Assembly: GCF_002245895.1 (NCBI RefSeq)
Contig: NZ_NPJZ01000001.1
Span: 1,462,501 to 1,526,500 of the forward strand
Length of the DNA stretch: 64,000 bases
Source of the DNA: Rhodococcus sp. OK302
Lineage (GTDB): Bacteria > Actinomycetota > Actinomycetes > Mycobacteriales > Mycobacteriaceae
Direction of reading: 5' to 3'
Shown here: one piece after another, positions 35,077-43,604 of the stretch
Layout of the letters: each line of letters starts with the position of its first letter
How positions within the stretch are numbered: position 1 is the first letter of the stretch
The notes under the pieces: model-generated
The model's database searches: none
Told to the model about the DNA's origin: nothing
Seen by the model: only the letters and a program-made list of their open reading frames with translations
Program-made: the position numbers and the translations under genes

Positions 35077-36165
35077 CTAGTCGACGATTGCGACATCCGG
35101 AGTCGGTAACGTGCCCCGCGACTTTCGGGTTTGGCGCAACGTGAATCCAAAGAGAAGGCCGGCGCCGATCAGGGCGTACAGGAAGAGCGTCAAGGCAGGT
35201 TGACCGATTCCGACGTTGTTGAAGTACACGATGCTGCGGACGCCTTCGGTGCCGGCGCCGGGCGTGATCCAGCGGCCGATGGCAGCGTAGAACGACGGAA
35301 TGATGTTGGGCCCGAAAGCGCCTCCGGCGCTGGGGTTGCCGAGGATGACAAACACTGCGATGGCCAGCGGAACTGCAAGAATGCCGATAGCGGCACGCAA
35401 TCCGAGGGTGAACATCGCCGTGCCGAACACGACGGCGCTGCCCAGGATCCAGAGCGGCAACCAATGCCCGGCAAACGTGCCGAGCACGTGCGAGGTGATG
35501 AGCGCGCCCAACGCTCCCGAGATGATCGAGTAGATCGCGATGACGCCGGTATGGGCGCCGGCCTGGCGGAGAGTCTTCGGTGCACCGATGAACAATCCGA
35601 TTGCCGCGGCGAAGAGATACCCGCCGACGACCCAGCCGACGGCGAGGTAGAAGCCGGAGAGGCCACGATTGTCGTGAGCGCCAACGGGGATCTCGTCGCG
35701 CACGACGAACTCCCGGTTCTGGCTCTGCTCGACCTGGGTGAAGACTGCTTCGAGCGACGTCGCGATGGAACTGCCACCGGCACTGGCAGTGATCAGCATG
35801 TCGGGACCCACCGGGCTGATGACAAATGCGCCCTGGATCTCGCGGTCGTGGAGCATCCGACGGGCTGTGGCGGTGTTGTCGATGACCTGGGCACTCAGTG
35901 GGCTGCCGTCGATAGCGTTGAGCTTGTCGGCGACCTGCTGGTCCATGCCCGCGGGAATTCCCTGATCCGCGATGACCGCGATTTCGATGTCGCGGGGCGT
36001 CGGCTGATGGAACGCGGCGACGTAACTGAGGATGAAGCCCATCTGCAGTAGGAGCACGCCGACGAACAACCCCGCCATGACTTTGGTGGCGCCGTATTTC
36101 ACCAGCAGGTTGTCGTGGTGGTGTTCGTCGGTGGATGGGTTCGGTGCCGGAAGTGTAGTGGTCAC
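35077..36165 (-). CDS. YhgE/DUF3533-type membrane protein (ABC-2 permease-like)
   Basis: 362 residues from GTG 36165. One N-terminal transmembrane helix, an extracytoplasmic domain of about 150 residues, then five to six C-terminal helices. This resembles YhgE/Pip and DUF3533 proteins, related to ABC-2 permeases and to export of toxic compounds or secretion. The cytoplasmic start contains a DEHHHD His cluster. It diverges from a TetR-type regulator with a 33-bp palindrome in the interval, so it is probably inducible by the compound it handles. No ATPase gene is adjacent. Confidence 0.8.
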   Translation of the reverse strand: MTTTLPAPNPSTDEHHHDNLLVKYGATKVMAGLFVGVLLLQMGFILSYVAAFHQPTPRDIEIAVIADQGIPAGMDQQVADKLNAIDGSPLSAQVIDNTATARRMLHDREIQGAFVISPVGPDMLITASAGGSSIATSLEAVFTQVEQSQNREFVVRDEIPVGAHDNRGLSGFYLAVGWVVGGYLFAAAIGLFIGAPKTLRQAGAHTGVIAIYSIISGALGALITSHVLGTFAGHWLPLWILGSAVVFGTAMFTLGLRAAIGILAVPLAIAVFVILGNPSAGGAFGPNIIPSFYAAIGRWITPGAGTEGVRSIVYFNNVGIGQPALTLFLYALIGAGLLFGFTLRQTRKSRGTLPTPDVAIVD

Positions 36166-36201
36166 GATGAGTCCTGATCTTGTCGAAAGTAAAGAGCTTG
36201 T

Positions 36202-36234
36202 CGATACCCGAGGTATTGAATACTCTAGGTATCG
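36202..36234. promoter_or_regulatory. 33-bp palindromic operator, putative TetR binding site
   Basis: CGATACC...GGTATCG flank an inner GGTATT-G-AATACT, so the 33 bp read almost the same on both strands. The right end includes the first base of the TetR GTG start codon (36234). The left end is 36 bp from the permease start. It should repress both genes. Confidence 0.75.
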
Positions 36235-36872
36235 TGACTGATTCCCGTCAAGAGGACTTCGTGCCGGCAACCCGCCCCGGACGCGACGTTGTGCGGCAAA
36301 GACTGCTCGACGCTGCAGCGGAAGAGTTTGCGGAGCAAGGATTCAGTGCTGCACGTCTCACCGAAGTTGCCCGACGTGCAGGCTTCACCAAGGGGGCCGT
36401 CTACTCCAATTTCGAATCCAAACAGGACCTGTTTGCCGAACTCTTCGCCCAGCGATCCCTCGAATTGGCCGGCCGTGTGCTCGGCGAGATAGCCGGGATG
36501 GGACCCTCCGACGCAGCAGGTAAAGGTGGCGAAGCCATCGCAGCATCGATGGTCGACGATCCGGGATGGTCACTGCTGGTTCTCGAGTTCGGAGTTCTCG
36601 CCGGACGGGATCCGCAGATCGCCCAGGCGTATCTCCGTGAGCGTCGGCACCTGCGTAGTCAATTGGTCGAGTTGATCGGTGAACGAGCCCGCGAGTGGGG
36701 CGTCGACAACTCCTTCGACGTACGCACCACCGCAATCTCCTTGATGGCCTTGATCTCCGGACTGGTCCTCGAACATTCCGTTGACCCGGAAGAAGTGGAT
36801 CAGGCGGCTATGGGCGCGGCAGTGACGGCATTGTTTGCCGGTGCCGTAGCGCGAGCGGGACTGGCAACGTAG
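36234..36872 (+). CDS. TetR/AcrR-family transcriptional regulator
   Basis: 212 residues from GTG 36234. The N-terminal HTH is FSAARLTEVARRAGFTKGAV with YSNFESKQDLFAELF, the standard TetR pattern. The C-terminal helical domain is divergent, as usual, and binds an unknown ligand. The GTG lies at the edge of its predicted operator, leaving little room for an RBS, so the transcript may be leaderless or start at the operator. It is divergent from the membrane protein gene, its likely target. Confidence 0.9.
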   Translation: MTDSRQEDFVPATRPGRDVVRQRLLDAAAEEFAEQGFSAARLTEVARRAGFTKGAVYSNFESKQDLFAELFAQRSLELAGRVLGEIAGMGPSDAAGKGGEAIAASMVDDPGWSLLVLEFGVLAGRDPQIAQAYLRERRHLRSQLVELIGERAREWGVDNSFDVRTTAISLMALISGLVLEHSVDPEEVDQAAMGAAVTALFAGAVARAGLAT

Positions 36873-37239
36873 TAGTTCGCACGGTTGGCGGCCCCTTGTA
36901 GTCGGAGTCTCGACGTACACCTCGAATGATCTGGTGGGCGCCAAATAAGTCGTGGGAGATCCCCGAATGCGGGTTTCACAGCGCTACTCGCATTTGAGGA
37001 TTTATCCTCTTTTCCAATACTGGACATTTGTCTTACTTACTGTGATAGAAATTGCCCCATACGAGACATTACTGCGCGGTAGCGAGAACCAAACGTGCCG
37101 ATTAAGGGGGAACTCATGATCACGTTGTCCACGATGATCGGCACGGTCCACGATCCCGTCAGGTAGATCCGAACAAACCCCAACCATCGCTGTGACCTCG
37201 ATTTCGACGGTCGCACAGCTGCGACCGAAGGAACCCCTC
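36873..37239. other. Intergenic region upstream of the three secreted-protein genes
   Basis: About 367 bp with no ORF of coding character. It contains an inverted repeat GAGGAT-TT-ATCCTC near 36996-37009 followed by an AT-rich stretch that could be a promoter. Nothing else was identified. Confidence 0.45.
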
Positions 37240-37851
37240 ATGACATCACGAGCGATCACACGCGGCATTGCAGTCGGCGCGGCAACGGCCTGCGCGGCCA
37301 GCGCACTGGCACTTTTCGGTACCGGCGTCGCCGCTGCCGCCCCAGGCACGACCACCTGGGCTGATTACTACACCACCTTCACCCGCACTGTCAGCAACAG
37401 CACGCCCGCCGCGGGCGAGATCATCACGATCACCACAAAATTTCAGCGAACCAACGGCACCGAGGAACGCCTGTTGAACATCAAGGACCGGCATGACTCC
37501 TGCCTGGCCTACGTTCCAGGCTCAGCCAAGATGAACGAGACCCCGGTCGTCCCGCAGCAGGTCGACGACGGCTCGGTTCCCGGCCGCGACGCGCTCGTCA
37601 GCGTCGACTTCGGACCCAACGAGTGGGTCGTCAAGAACCAGCCCGCATTCAACCCAGTCTTCAGCGTCAGCTACAAGGTTGGCGCCGACTGCGTCCGCGG
37701 AAGAGTCCTCGTTACCGGTATGGACTACAACGGCTCGCTCGGCTTCGGCGGCTACTACTCCCAGGGCCCCGGCATCACGGTCGGCTACTTGAATAACGAG
37801 GGTCCCGGCGGCGGCGGCACCGGCAGCCTCGGATCCCTGTTCGGTTCCTAG
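37240..37851 (+). CDS. secreted DUF11-like protein, no Ig-like repeat (paralogue 1)
   Basis: 203 residues from ATG 37240. The signal peptide ends near GVAAAAPG. The mature domain carries YTTFTRTVSNSTPAAGE, then DRHDSCLAYVPGSAKM and VGADCVRGRVLVTGMDYNGS, with two conserved cysteines that probably form a disulfide; it resembles the DUF11-type beta sandwich. It ends in a Gly-rich linker and GTGSLGSLFGS. It is the shortest of three tandem paralogues with the same core. No anchor or LPxTG is present. Function unknown; an envelope or extracellular role is inferred. Confidence 0.8.
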   Translation: MTSRAITRGIAVGAATACAASALALFGTGVAAAAPGTTTWADYYTTFTRTVSNSTPAAGEIITITTKFQRTNGTEERLLNIKDRHDSCLAYVPGSAKMNETPVVPQQVDDGSVPGRDALVSVDFGPNEWVVKNQPAFNPVFSVSYKVGADCVRGRVLVTGMDYNGSLGFGGYYSQGPGITVGYLNNEGPGGGGTGSLGSLFGS

Positions 37852-37934
37852 CGAAGCAGCTCTCCGTTTCCGCCGTCATCGCTTCGGCCGGAACGGATGA
37901 CACCCGAACCCTGACACCGACCAAAGGAACACCC

Positions 37935-38813
37935 ATGGCATTTCGATCAACGAAACGCGGCATCGCAGTCGGCGCGGCAACATCACTCGCGATGGGCGCA
38001 CTGGCACTGATCGGCACCGGAGTTGCCGGCGCAGACTCCACCTCGATCACCTGGAATGACTACTACACCACCTTCACCCGCACCGTCAGCAATGCCACCC
38101 CCGCTGCCGGCGAGACCATCACGGTCACAACCACGTTCAAGCGAACGGACTCGAAGGTCGAGACCATCACGTCGGTCTCGGATACTCATGCTCCCTGCCT
38201 GACCTATGTCCCCGACTCAGCCACGATGAACGGCATCCACTTCGACGCGGTCGTCGTCCCAGATCGGGACACCAATCCGCGGACGGGCACCGCCACGATC
38301 ACCGACAACACCGGCGCCTGGGTCAACAAGCAGAACGTGCCGGGCCCCGTCTTCAGCGTGCAATACAAGGTCGGCACCGACTGCGCCCGCGGTACCGCAT
38401 TGGTGACCGGCCTGGACTACAACGGCTCACTTGGCGCCGGCTATTACGGGTATCAGGGTCCGTCAGTCACAGCCGGTAAGAACGCGACCACCACCACCAT
38501 CGCACCGGTCGCCGGAGCCGTCGTCGGCAAGCCGATCGCCCTGACCGCCACCGTCTCCGGTGGTGCAGTAGGTAACCCGGTCAAGTTCTACGACGACACC
38601 ACCGTGATCGGCCAGGGCACTCTCGACGCCAACGGGACCGCGACGCTCACGTGGACTCCGGCAACCGCCGGTGAACGCCCCATCACCGTCGAATTCGCTG
38701 GTACAACGTTGGCTAACGGTTCCGTTGGCAACGCCACGGTGTCCGTCGCATCCGGCGGCATCGGCGGCGGCACCGGTGGTACGGGCAGCCTCGGCAACCT
38801 GTTCGGCAGCTAG
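37935..38813 (+). CDS. secreted DUF11-like protein with one Ig-like repeat (paralogue 2)
   Basis: 292 residues. Signal peptide cut near GVAGADS, then the same core as its upstream neighbour (YTTFTRTVSNATPAAGE, APCLTYVPDSATM, GTDCARGTALVTGLDYNGS). After this comes one Big_3-type Ig-like repeat of about 90 residues (TTTIAPVAGAVVGKPIALTA to TVSVA), and the same Gly-rich GTGSLGNLFGS tail. The upstream RBS AAAGGAACACCC resembles that of paralogue 1, 83 bp after its stop. Probably co-expressed. Function unknown. Confidence 0.82.
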   Translation: MAFRSTKRGIAVGAATSLAMGALALIGTGVAGADSTSITWNDYYTTFTRTVSNATPAAGETITVTTTFKRTDSKVETITSVSDTHAPCLTYVPDSATMNGIHFDAVVVPDRDTNPRTGTATITDNTGAWVNKQNVPGPVFSVQYKVGTDCARGTALVTGLDYNGSLGAGYYGYQGPSVTAGKNATTTTIAPVAGAVVGKPIALTATVSGGAVGNPVKFYDDTTVIGQGTLDANGTATLTWTPATAGERPITVEFAGTTLANGSVGNATVSVASGGIGGGTGGTGSLGNLFGS

Positions 38814-38982
38814 TAGGTAACGCAGGGTTTCGGCCACAACTTGCACTCGATTGAAGAATCTGGCGGAACCCCGCCCCCCAAGCCCGGGCTCCGGTGCCTC
38901 CCCGAAGGCGCCGGAGTCCGGTCTCGTTCTTTCTCCGACCACGACTTATGACGGTCGCATCTTCGACTGAAAAGGAAATCCC

Positions 38983-40146
38983 ATGGCACATCAGGCAATC
39001 AGGCGTGGCGTCGCGGGTGCGACGTCCATCATCGCAGTCGGCGCACTCACCTTCGTGGGGGCCGGTATCGCCAGCGCCGGCACGTCAACACTCGAATTCA
39101 GTGACGGCAGTTCGTCTTTCACCCGAGTTGTCAGCAACGGCACTCCCGCTGTGGGCGACACCATCACAGTCACCACGAACTTCCGACGCACCAGTTGGGT
39201 TGACGAGTTCATCTACAACGTCAAAGATCGCCATCCGTCCTGCCTGACGTACGTCCCCGGTTCGGCCAAGATGAGCGGCAACAGTGACTACCCAGTCGAC
39301 AATCCCGAGGTTGTAGCCGACGAAGGCAACGGCTCCGGCTACGTCCGCGCGTCCTGGGGCGTTACCGACTGGGTTGTCCAGAATCGCCCCGGCTTTCACC
39401 GGTCTCCCACATTCAGCGTCAGCTACACGGTCGGTGCCGACTGCGCCCGCGGCACCGCGCTGAACACCGGTATGGACTACGGGGGATCGCTCGGCAGCGG
39501 GAACTACAGCACCCGAGGCCCCTCGATCATGCTCGCCAAGAGTGCCTCCTCCACGACTCTCGCCCCGGTGGCCGGCGCCCGACTCGGCGCGCCGACCACC
39601 CTGACCGCCACCGTTACCGGCGGCGCACCGGGCAACGTCGTCGAGTTCTACGACGGCACAACCAAACTCGGCCAGGGTGCCGTGAACGCCGAGGGGGCCG
39701 CTACCTCGGTGTGGAACCCCAGCGTCGTGGGCGAGCACAGCCTGACTGCCAAATTCCTCGGCAGTGACTTCGCTAACGGCTCGCAGTCCGCGCCGCGGAC
39801 AGTGAACGTCTCTGAACACAACGCGACCTCCGCCGTGACCCTCACCCCCGTCGCCGGGGCGAAGGTCGGTACCTCCACCAGCCTGACGGCAACAGTGCTC
39901 CCCGGCGGCGCCGGCGGAACCGTCACATTCAAGGACGGTGACACCGTTGTCGGCACCGCTGCAGTCCGCGCCGACGGCACTGCCACCGTCGCGTGGACGC
40001 CGCGTACGGCGGGCGAGCGCACCATCACGGCCGATTACTCCGGTCAGGGCGCCGTCGATCCCTCCACCGACCAGGCCACTGTCACTGTCGCACCCGACGA
40101 CGGCACGGGCGGCGGTACCGGAAGCCTCGGCTCCCTGTTCGGCTAA
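38983..40146 (+). CDS. secreted DUF11-like protein with two Ig-like repeats (paralogue 3)
   Basis: 387 residues. The signal peptide ends near GIASAGTS. The core is more divergent (SSSFTRVVSNGTPAVGD, HPSCLTYVPGSAKM, GADCARGTALNTGMDYGGS) but keeps both cysteines. Two consecutive Ig-like repeats follow, each containing APVAGA or TPVAGA and GTATV-W-P-GE-type strands. The end is GGGTGSLGSLFG. It completes a series with zero, one and two repeats. A 15-bp-stem inverted repeat and a terminator lie downstream. Confidence 0.82.
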   Translation: MAHQAIRRGVAGATSIIAVGALTFVGAGIASAGTSTLEFSDGSSSFTRVVSNGTPAVGDTITVTTNFRRTSWVDEFIYNVKDRHPSCLTYVPGSAKMSGNSDYPVDNPEVVADEGNGSGYVRASWGVTDWVVQNRPGFHRSPTFSVSYTVGADCARGTALNTGMDYGGSLGSGNYSTRGPSIMLAKSASSTTLAPVAGARLGAPTTLTATVTGGAPGNVVEFYDGTTKLGQGAVNAEGAATSVWNPSVVGEHSLTAKFLGSDFANGSQSAPRTVNVSEHNATSAVTLTPVAGAKVGTSTSLTATVLPGGAGGTVTFKDGDTVVGTAAVRADGTATVAWTPRTAGERTITADYSGQGAVDPSTDQATVTVAPDDGTGGGTGSLGSLFG

Positions 40147-40176
40147 CCAAATCTGCCGTGTCCTGTCGGTAGCTGC

Positions 40177-40239
40177 GAGTGCACACAACTCCGCCGGAGA
40201 TGGCGGAATGTGCACTCGGAGTCCGAGTTGTGTGCACTC
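40177..40239. repeat. 63-bp inverted-repeat element with 15-bp arms
   Basis: GAGTGCACACAACTC (40177-40191) and GAGTTGTGTGCACTC (40225-40239) are perfect complements. The interior repeats parts of the same sequence (TGTGCACTCGGAGT) and has its own CGCC/GGCG pairing. It may be an intergenic repeat family member or a first terminator. Confidence 0.65.
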
Positions 40240-40266
40240 ACGAACAATTCAGGCCAGGACAATGCA

Positions 40267-40298
40267 AAACGCCCGCGACCAATAGGTCGCGGGCGTTT
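40267..40298. terminator. bidirectional terminator between paralogue 3 and the terC-like gene
   Basis: AAACGCCCGCGACC and GGTCGCGGGCGTTT form a 14-bp perfect stem with an AATA loop. A-rich on one side and TTT on the other, it can work in both directions for the convergent genes. Confidence 0.9.
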
Positions 40299-40311
40299 GT
40301 ACTAATCAAAC

Positions 40312-41433
40312 TCAGACGGTGGCGGGAGTGCTCTCGTCGAGTTTCGGATTTTCCTTTTCGAGCTTCTTGTTTCGCACGACGCTGCTGATGAAGGCTGCGC
40401 CGATCAAGAAGACACCGACGAGGCCGGTGATGATCTCGTTGACGTGAACGCCGATGGACACCATCAAGATGATGGCCAGAGCGCCGATGGCCCAGTGGGC
40501 GCCGTGCTCGAGGTAGACGTAGTCCGACAGCGTGCCCTTGCGGACCAGGAACACGGTGATGGAACGAACGAACATCGCGCCGACGAAGCCGAGGCCCAGG
40601 GCGATGATGATCGGGTCCGCAGTGATCGCGAAGGCGCCGATGACGCCGTCGAAGGAGAAGGACGCGTCGAGGACCTCGAGGTACATGAACAGGAAGAAGC
40701 CGGCTTTACCGGTGGCTTTCGCGAACTCGGTGGGACCGCCGGACTTAGTGGTCTCTTCCTCTTCGCCTTCTTCCGGCAGGTTGAACAGTTCACCCAGTCC
40801 GTTGACGGCGATGTAGGTGATCATGCCCAGGACACCCGAGATCATGACCGTGGTGACTTTGTCGTCGGCGGCGAGGAACGAACCTGCCAGAACCAGGACG
40901 AGCCCGGCAACGACGACGGAGAGCTGATCCAGCTTGCCAATGCGCGCAAGGGGCTTCTCGAGCCAGGACAGCCACGTGATCTCACGCTCTTCGAAGATGA
41001 AGCCGAGGAACAACATCAGCAGGAACATGCCACCGAATGCAGCAATGGTCGGATGCGCGTCGGTGATCAGGGTTTCGTAGCTCGGATCGCCGTTGGGGAA
41101 GTAGGCGGCGTCGTCGGCGGGCGGGTTCAGTGCGAGGTCGAGTGCCGCGACCGGGCCCAGGCCCGACGCTGCCCACACGATGACGAGTGGGAATACCAAA
41201 CGCATACCGAACACCGCGATGACGATGCCGACGGTAAGGAAGATCTTTTGCCAGAAGTCGCTCATCCTTCGCAGGACGGTGGCGTTAATGACGGCATTGT
41301 CGAAGGAAAGCGAAATTTCCAGAATCGACAGGATGACAACGAGGAATAGTGCCTCGGGGCCGCCGTAGATGAACGCAACGATCATCGCGATGATCGAAAT
41401 CACGATGGATAAACCGAATATTCGCAGTACCAC
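40312..41433 (-). CDS. TerC-like / DUF475 integral membrane protein
   Basis: 373 residues with about nine transmembrane helices. The TerC-family signature with its membrane Asp is LEISLSFDNAVINATVL. A charged cytoplasmic loop (EEGEEEETTKSGG) follows the middle helices. TerC proteins are proposed metal-ion sensors or transporters that work with TerB and TerD at the membrane. A second Asp-containing helix, SFSFDGVIGAFA, repeats the motif as usual. It is downstream of the TerD gene on the same strand but is separated from it by a terminator. Confidence 0.93.
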   Translation of the reverse strand: MVLRIFGLSIVISIIAMIVAFIYGGPEALFLVVILSILEISLSFDNAVINATVLRRMSDFWQKIFLTVGIVIAVFGMRLVFPLVIVWAASGLGPVAALDLALNPPADDAAYFPNGDPSYETLITDAHPTIAAFGGMFLLMLFLGFIFEEREITWLSWLEKPLARIGKLDQLSVVVAGLVLVLAGSFLAADDKVTTVMISGVLGMITYIAVNGLGELFNLPEEGEEEETTKSGGPTEFAKATGKAGFFLFMYLEVLDASFSFDGVIGAFAITADPIIIALGLGFVGAMFVRSITVFLVRKGTLSDYVYLEHGAHWAIGALAIILMVSIGVHVNEIITGLVGVFLIGAAFISSVVRNKKLEKENPKLDESTPATV

Positions 41434-41510
41434 GGAGCGTGGCCCTTTCTAGTTGGTCAATGCAGAGTGGCTACTGCAGCGGCAATCTCACCGCAGTTGA
41501 GACGAAGCCG

Positions 41511-41544
41511 GGGAGGGTTCCACAGCGTACTGCGGAACCCTCCC
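41511..41544 (-). terminator. terminator after the TerD gene
   Basis: GGGAGGGTTCC and GGAACCCTCCC pair over 11 bp, extended by inner CAG/CTG pairing. It lies 30 bp downstream of the TerD stop on the minus strand and separates it from the terC-like gene. Confidence 0.8.
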
Positions 41545-41573
41545 ATTGGTCAGCTCATCGGCAAGGCCGAGGA

Positions 41574-42149
41574 TCAGACGTTGACGCCGTAATCGCGAGC
41601 GATGCCCGCGAGGCCTGAGGCGTAGCCCTGGCCGATTGCGCGGAACTTCCACTCTGCACCGTTGCGGTACAGCTCGCCGAAGACCATTGCGGTCTCGGTG
41701 GACGCGTCTTCGGACAGGTCGTAGCGAGCGAGCTCGTTGCCGTTGGACTTGTCGACGACGCGGATGTACGCGTTGCGGACCTGGCCGAAGGACTGCGAGC
41801 GTGCTTCTGCGTCGTAAATCGAGACGGGGAAGACAACGCTCTCGATGTTGGCCGGAACAGCGGCGAGGTTCACGTCGATCTGCTCGTCGTCACCTTCGCC
41901 TTCGCCGTCGGTGTTGTCACCCTTGTGCTCGATCGAGCCGTCGGGCGAACGCAGGTTGTTGAAGAAGATGAAGTGCTGGTCGGAGACGGACTTCTTGTCT
42001 GCGCCGGCGCCGATTGCGCTGGCGTCGAGGTCGAAGGCCGCGCCGGTGGTGGAACGTGCGTCCCAACCCAGGCCGACAGTCACTGCGGTCAGGTTCGGGG
42101 CCTCCTTCGTGAGAGAGACATTGCCGCCTTTGGTCAAGCTGACGCCCAT
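41574..42149 (-). CDS. TerD-family stress protein
   Basis: 191 residues of standard length. It starts MGVSLTKGGNVSLTKEAP and contains the calcium-binding segments DLDASA and DNTDGEGEGDDEQI. The C-terminal half (FGELYRNGAEWKFRAIGQGY) is the usual TerD signature. TerD proteins are calcium-binding cytoplasmic or membrane-surface proteins in tellurite, oxidative and phage stress systems. ATG after AAAGGACCCC. It is divergent from the long helical protein at 42309, so both probably share a promoter region. Confidence 0.95.
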   Translation of the reverse strand: MGVSLTKGGNVSLTKEAPNLTAVTVGLGWDARSTTGAAFDLDASAIGAGADKKSVSDQHFIFFNNLRSPDGSIEHKGDNTDGEGEGDDEQIDVNLAAVPANIESVVFPVSIYDAEARSQSFGQVRNAYIRVVDKSNGNELARYDLSEDASTETAMVFGELYRNGAEWKFRAIGQGYASGLAGIARDYGVNV

Positions 42150-42308
42150 TCAGGGGTCCTTTCAAGAGAAGAGACATGGCCCGCGACGACGGATGGCCGT
42201 CTTGGGAATGTGTTTACCTCCTCCACCCTAACGGCACTTCGGGTGTGGCCGCGGTAACAGTGGAAATCGAAACGGAGTCCGTACGCGTCGGACCCGTAGG
42301 ATTCAATC

Positions 42309-43538
42309 GTGGTGGGCAGATGGTCGGAGCGCTTGAATCGGGGGGTTAGCGTGGAGGAGTCGATCAGTCGTGCTCGGGAAGCACAGACTGCGATGGTCTC
42401 GGCGTTCCTCGACATGGACAAGCGACAGACCATCGCGGCGGCGGCGGTCAAGGCGTCGAGTGAGCTGTTTCCGGAGCGTGGCCTGGGCCAGGCCTGGAAG
42501 CCGATTCGCGAAAAGTGCTACGAAGCGGTGTCGAACTACCTGGCCACGAGCGAGCGATACGGAAATGACCAGGCTCTCCATCGCGACGCCCGCACTGCAA
42601 CCGCTGCCTTCGAGAAGTCGGTAGCCGAGCTGGTGTCGGCGGCTCAGAGTATCGACGCGTTCTACAACGGAAATCGCGCGCACCTCGAGCAGGCAACCGC
42701 GACGATGTCGACCATTCCGGTGCTCGGCCATCAGGCGCGTGCGGCGGCGGATGCGGCTCGCCGTGCGTTGGACGACGCTGATCAGCACTTTTCCGAGTAT
42801 CCGTCGGTGGTGACTTCTGCGGAGCACTTGGATAGCGCCCTCATGGCACTTGCGCAGGCGGAGCGAAACGAGCGCGCCGACGCCATCCGCGTAGAGGCCG
42901 AACACGTTCGAGCTGCAGCCGCTGCGCTTCAAGAAGCGTTAGCGCAAGCCCCGTCCACGCAACGGCACGCGCAGATGACGGTATCCGCGGTCTCGACCAG
43001 GTTGGCTGCTGTTCGAACGCGAGTCGACCGCCTCGATCCGGCGTACTCGGCGTTGCTTCGCGAGTTCAACGCCGCGAGTTCCGCTGATCTGGTGAACAAC
43101 AGCGGTCGGAGTCGTGAACATATCGGCCAGGCAGATGCGGACTTGAAAGAAGCAGTGGAGGCTTTGGCAGCGGGCAATCCCGAGCACGCGTTGGCCTTGA
43201 TGGCAGAAGCGCGGGTGCACCTGGCCGAGGCGGAGGCCTGCGTCGACGCTGTGACAGACAGGTTGTCCACACTTCGGGCTGTTCGGGCGGATCCGACCGA
43301 GAAAGAGCGGCAGGTTCGCTTCCGTTTGAAGGATGCGCAGATGTTTGCCGTCAATCACGGGTTGGTGGCGGAGTGGGGATCGGTACTCGACGCGCAATTG
43401 GCTCGGATCGAACGGGCCTCGGCGTCGTTGACGGGAACTCATCCGGACTACTGGTCGTATGTAGTGCAGTTGAATTCCGTTTCGGCGTTCATTACGGAGA
43501 TTGTCGAGAAGATGCGAACGCGAGCAGGAAGACACTGA
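42309..43538 (+). CDS. long alpha-helical protein of the ter locus
   Basis: 409 residues from GTG 42309. Almost the entire sequence is predicted helix rich in Ala, Glu, Arg and Gln with heptad-like spacing, so coiled-coil structure is likely. No signal peptide or membrane segment is evident. Homologues in the same position occur in actinobacterial ter loci, where such proteins may act as scaffolds. No catalytic motif is visible. It is the first gene of a plus-strand run with the CitE-like, PRTase, StiP and HAD genes. Confidence 0.8.
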   Translation: MVGRWSERLNRGVSVEESISRAREAQTAMVSAFLDMDKRQTIAAAAVKASSELFPERGLGQAWKPIREKCYEAVSNYLATSERYGNDQALHRDARTATAAFEKSVAELVSAAQSIDAFYNGNRAHLEQATATMSTIPVLGHQARAAADAARRALDDADQHFSEYPSVVTSAEHLDSALMALAQAERNERADAIRVEAEHVRAAAAALQEALAQAPSTQRHAQMTVSAVSTRLAAVRTRVDRLDPAYSALLREFNAASSADLVNNSGRSREHIGQADADLKEAVEALAAGNPEHALALMAEARVHLAEAEACVDAVTDRLSTLRAVRADPTEKERQVRFRLKDAQMFAVNHGLVAEWGSVLDAQLARIERASASLTGTHPDYWSYVVQLNSVSAFITEIVEKMRTRAGRH

Positions 43539-43604
43539 AAGTGCAGGTCGGGGCCGATCGGGGGATCGGAAGCTACACCCGAAAAAGGTGAGGGGGACTG
43601 AGAC

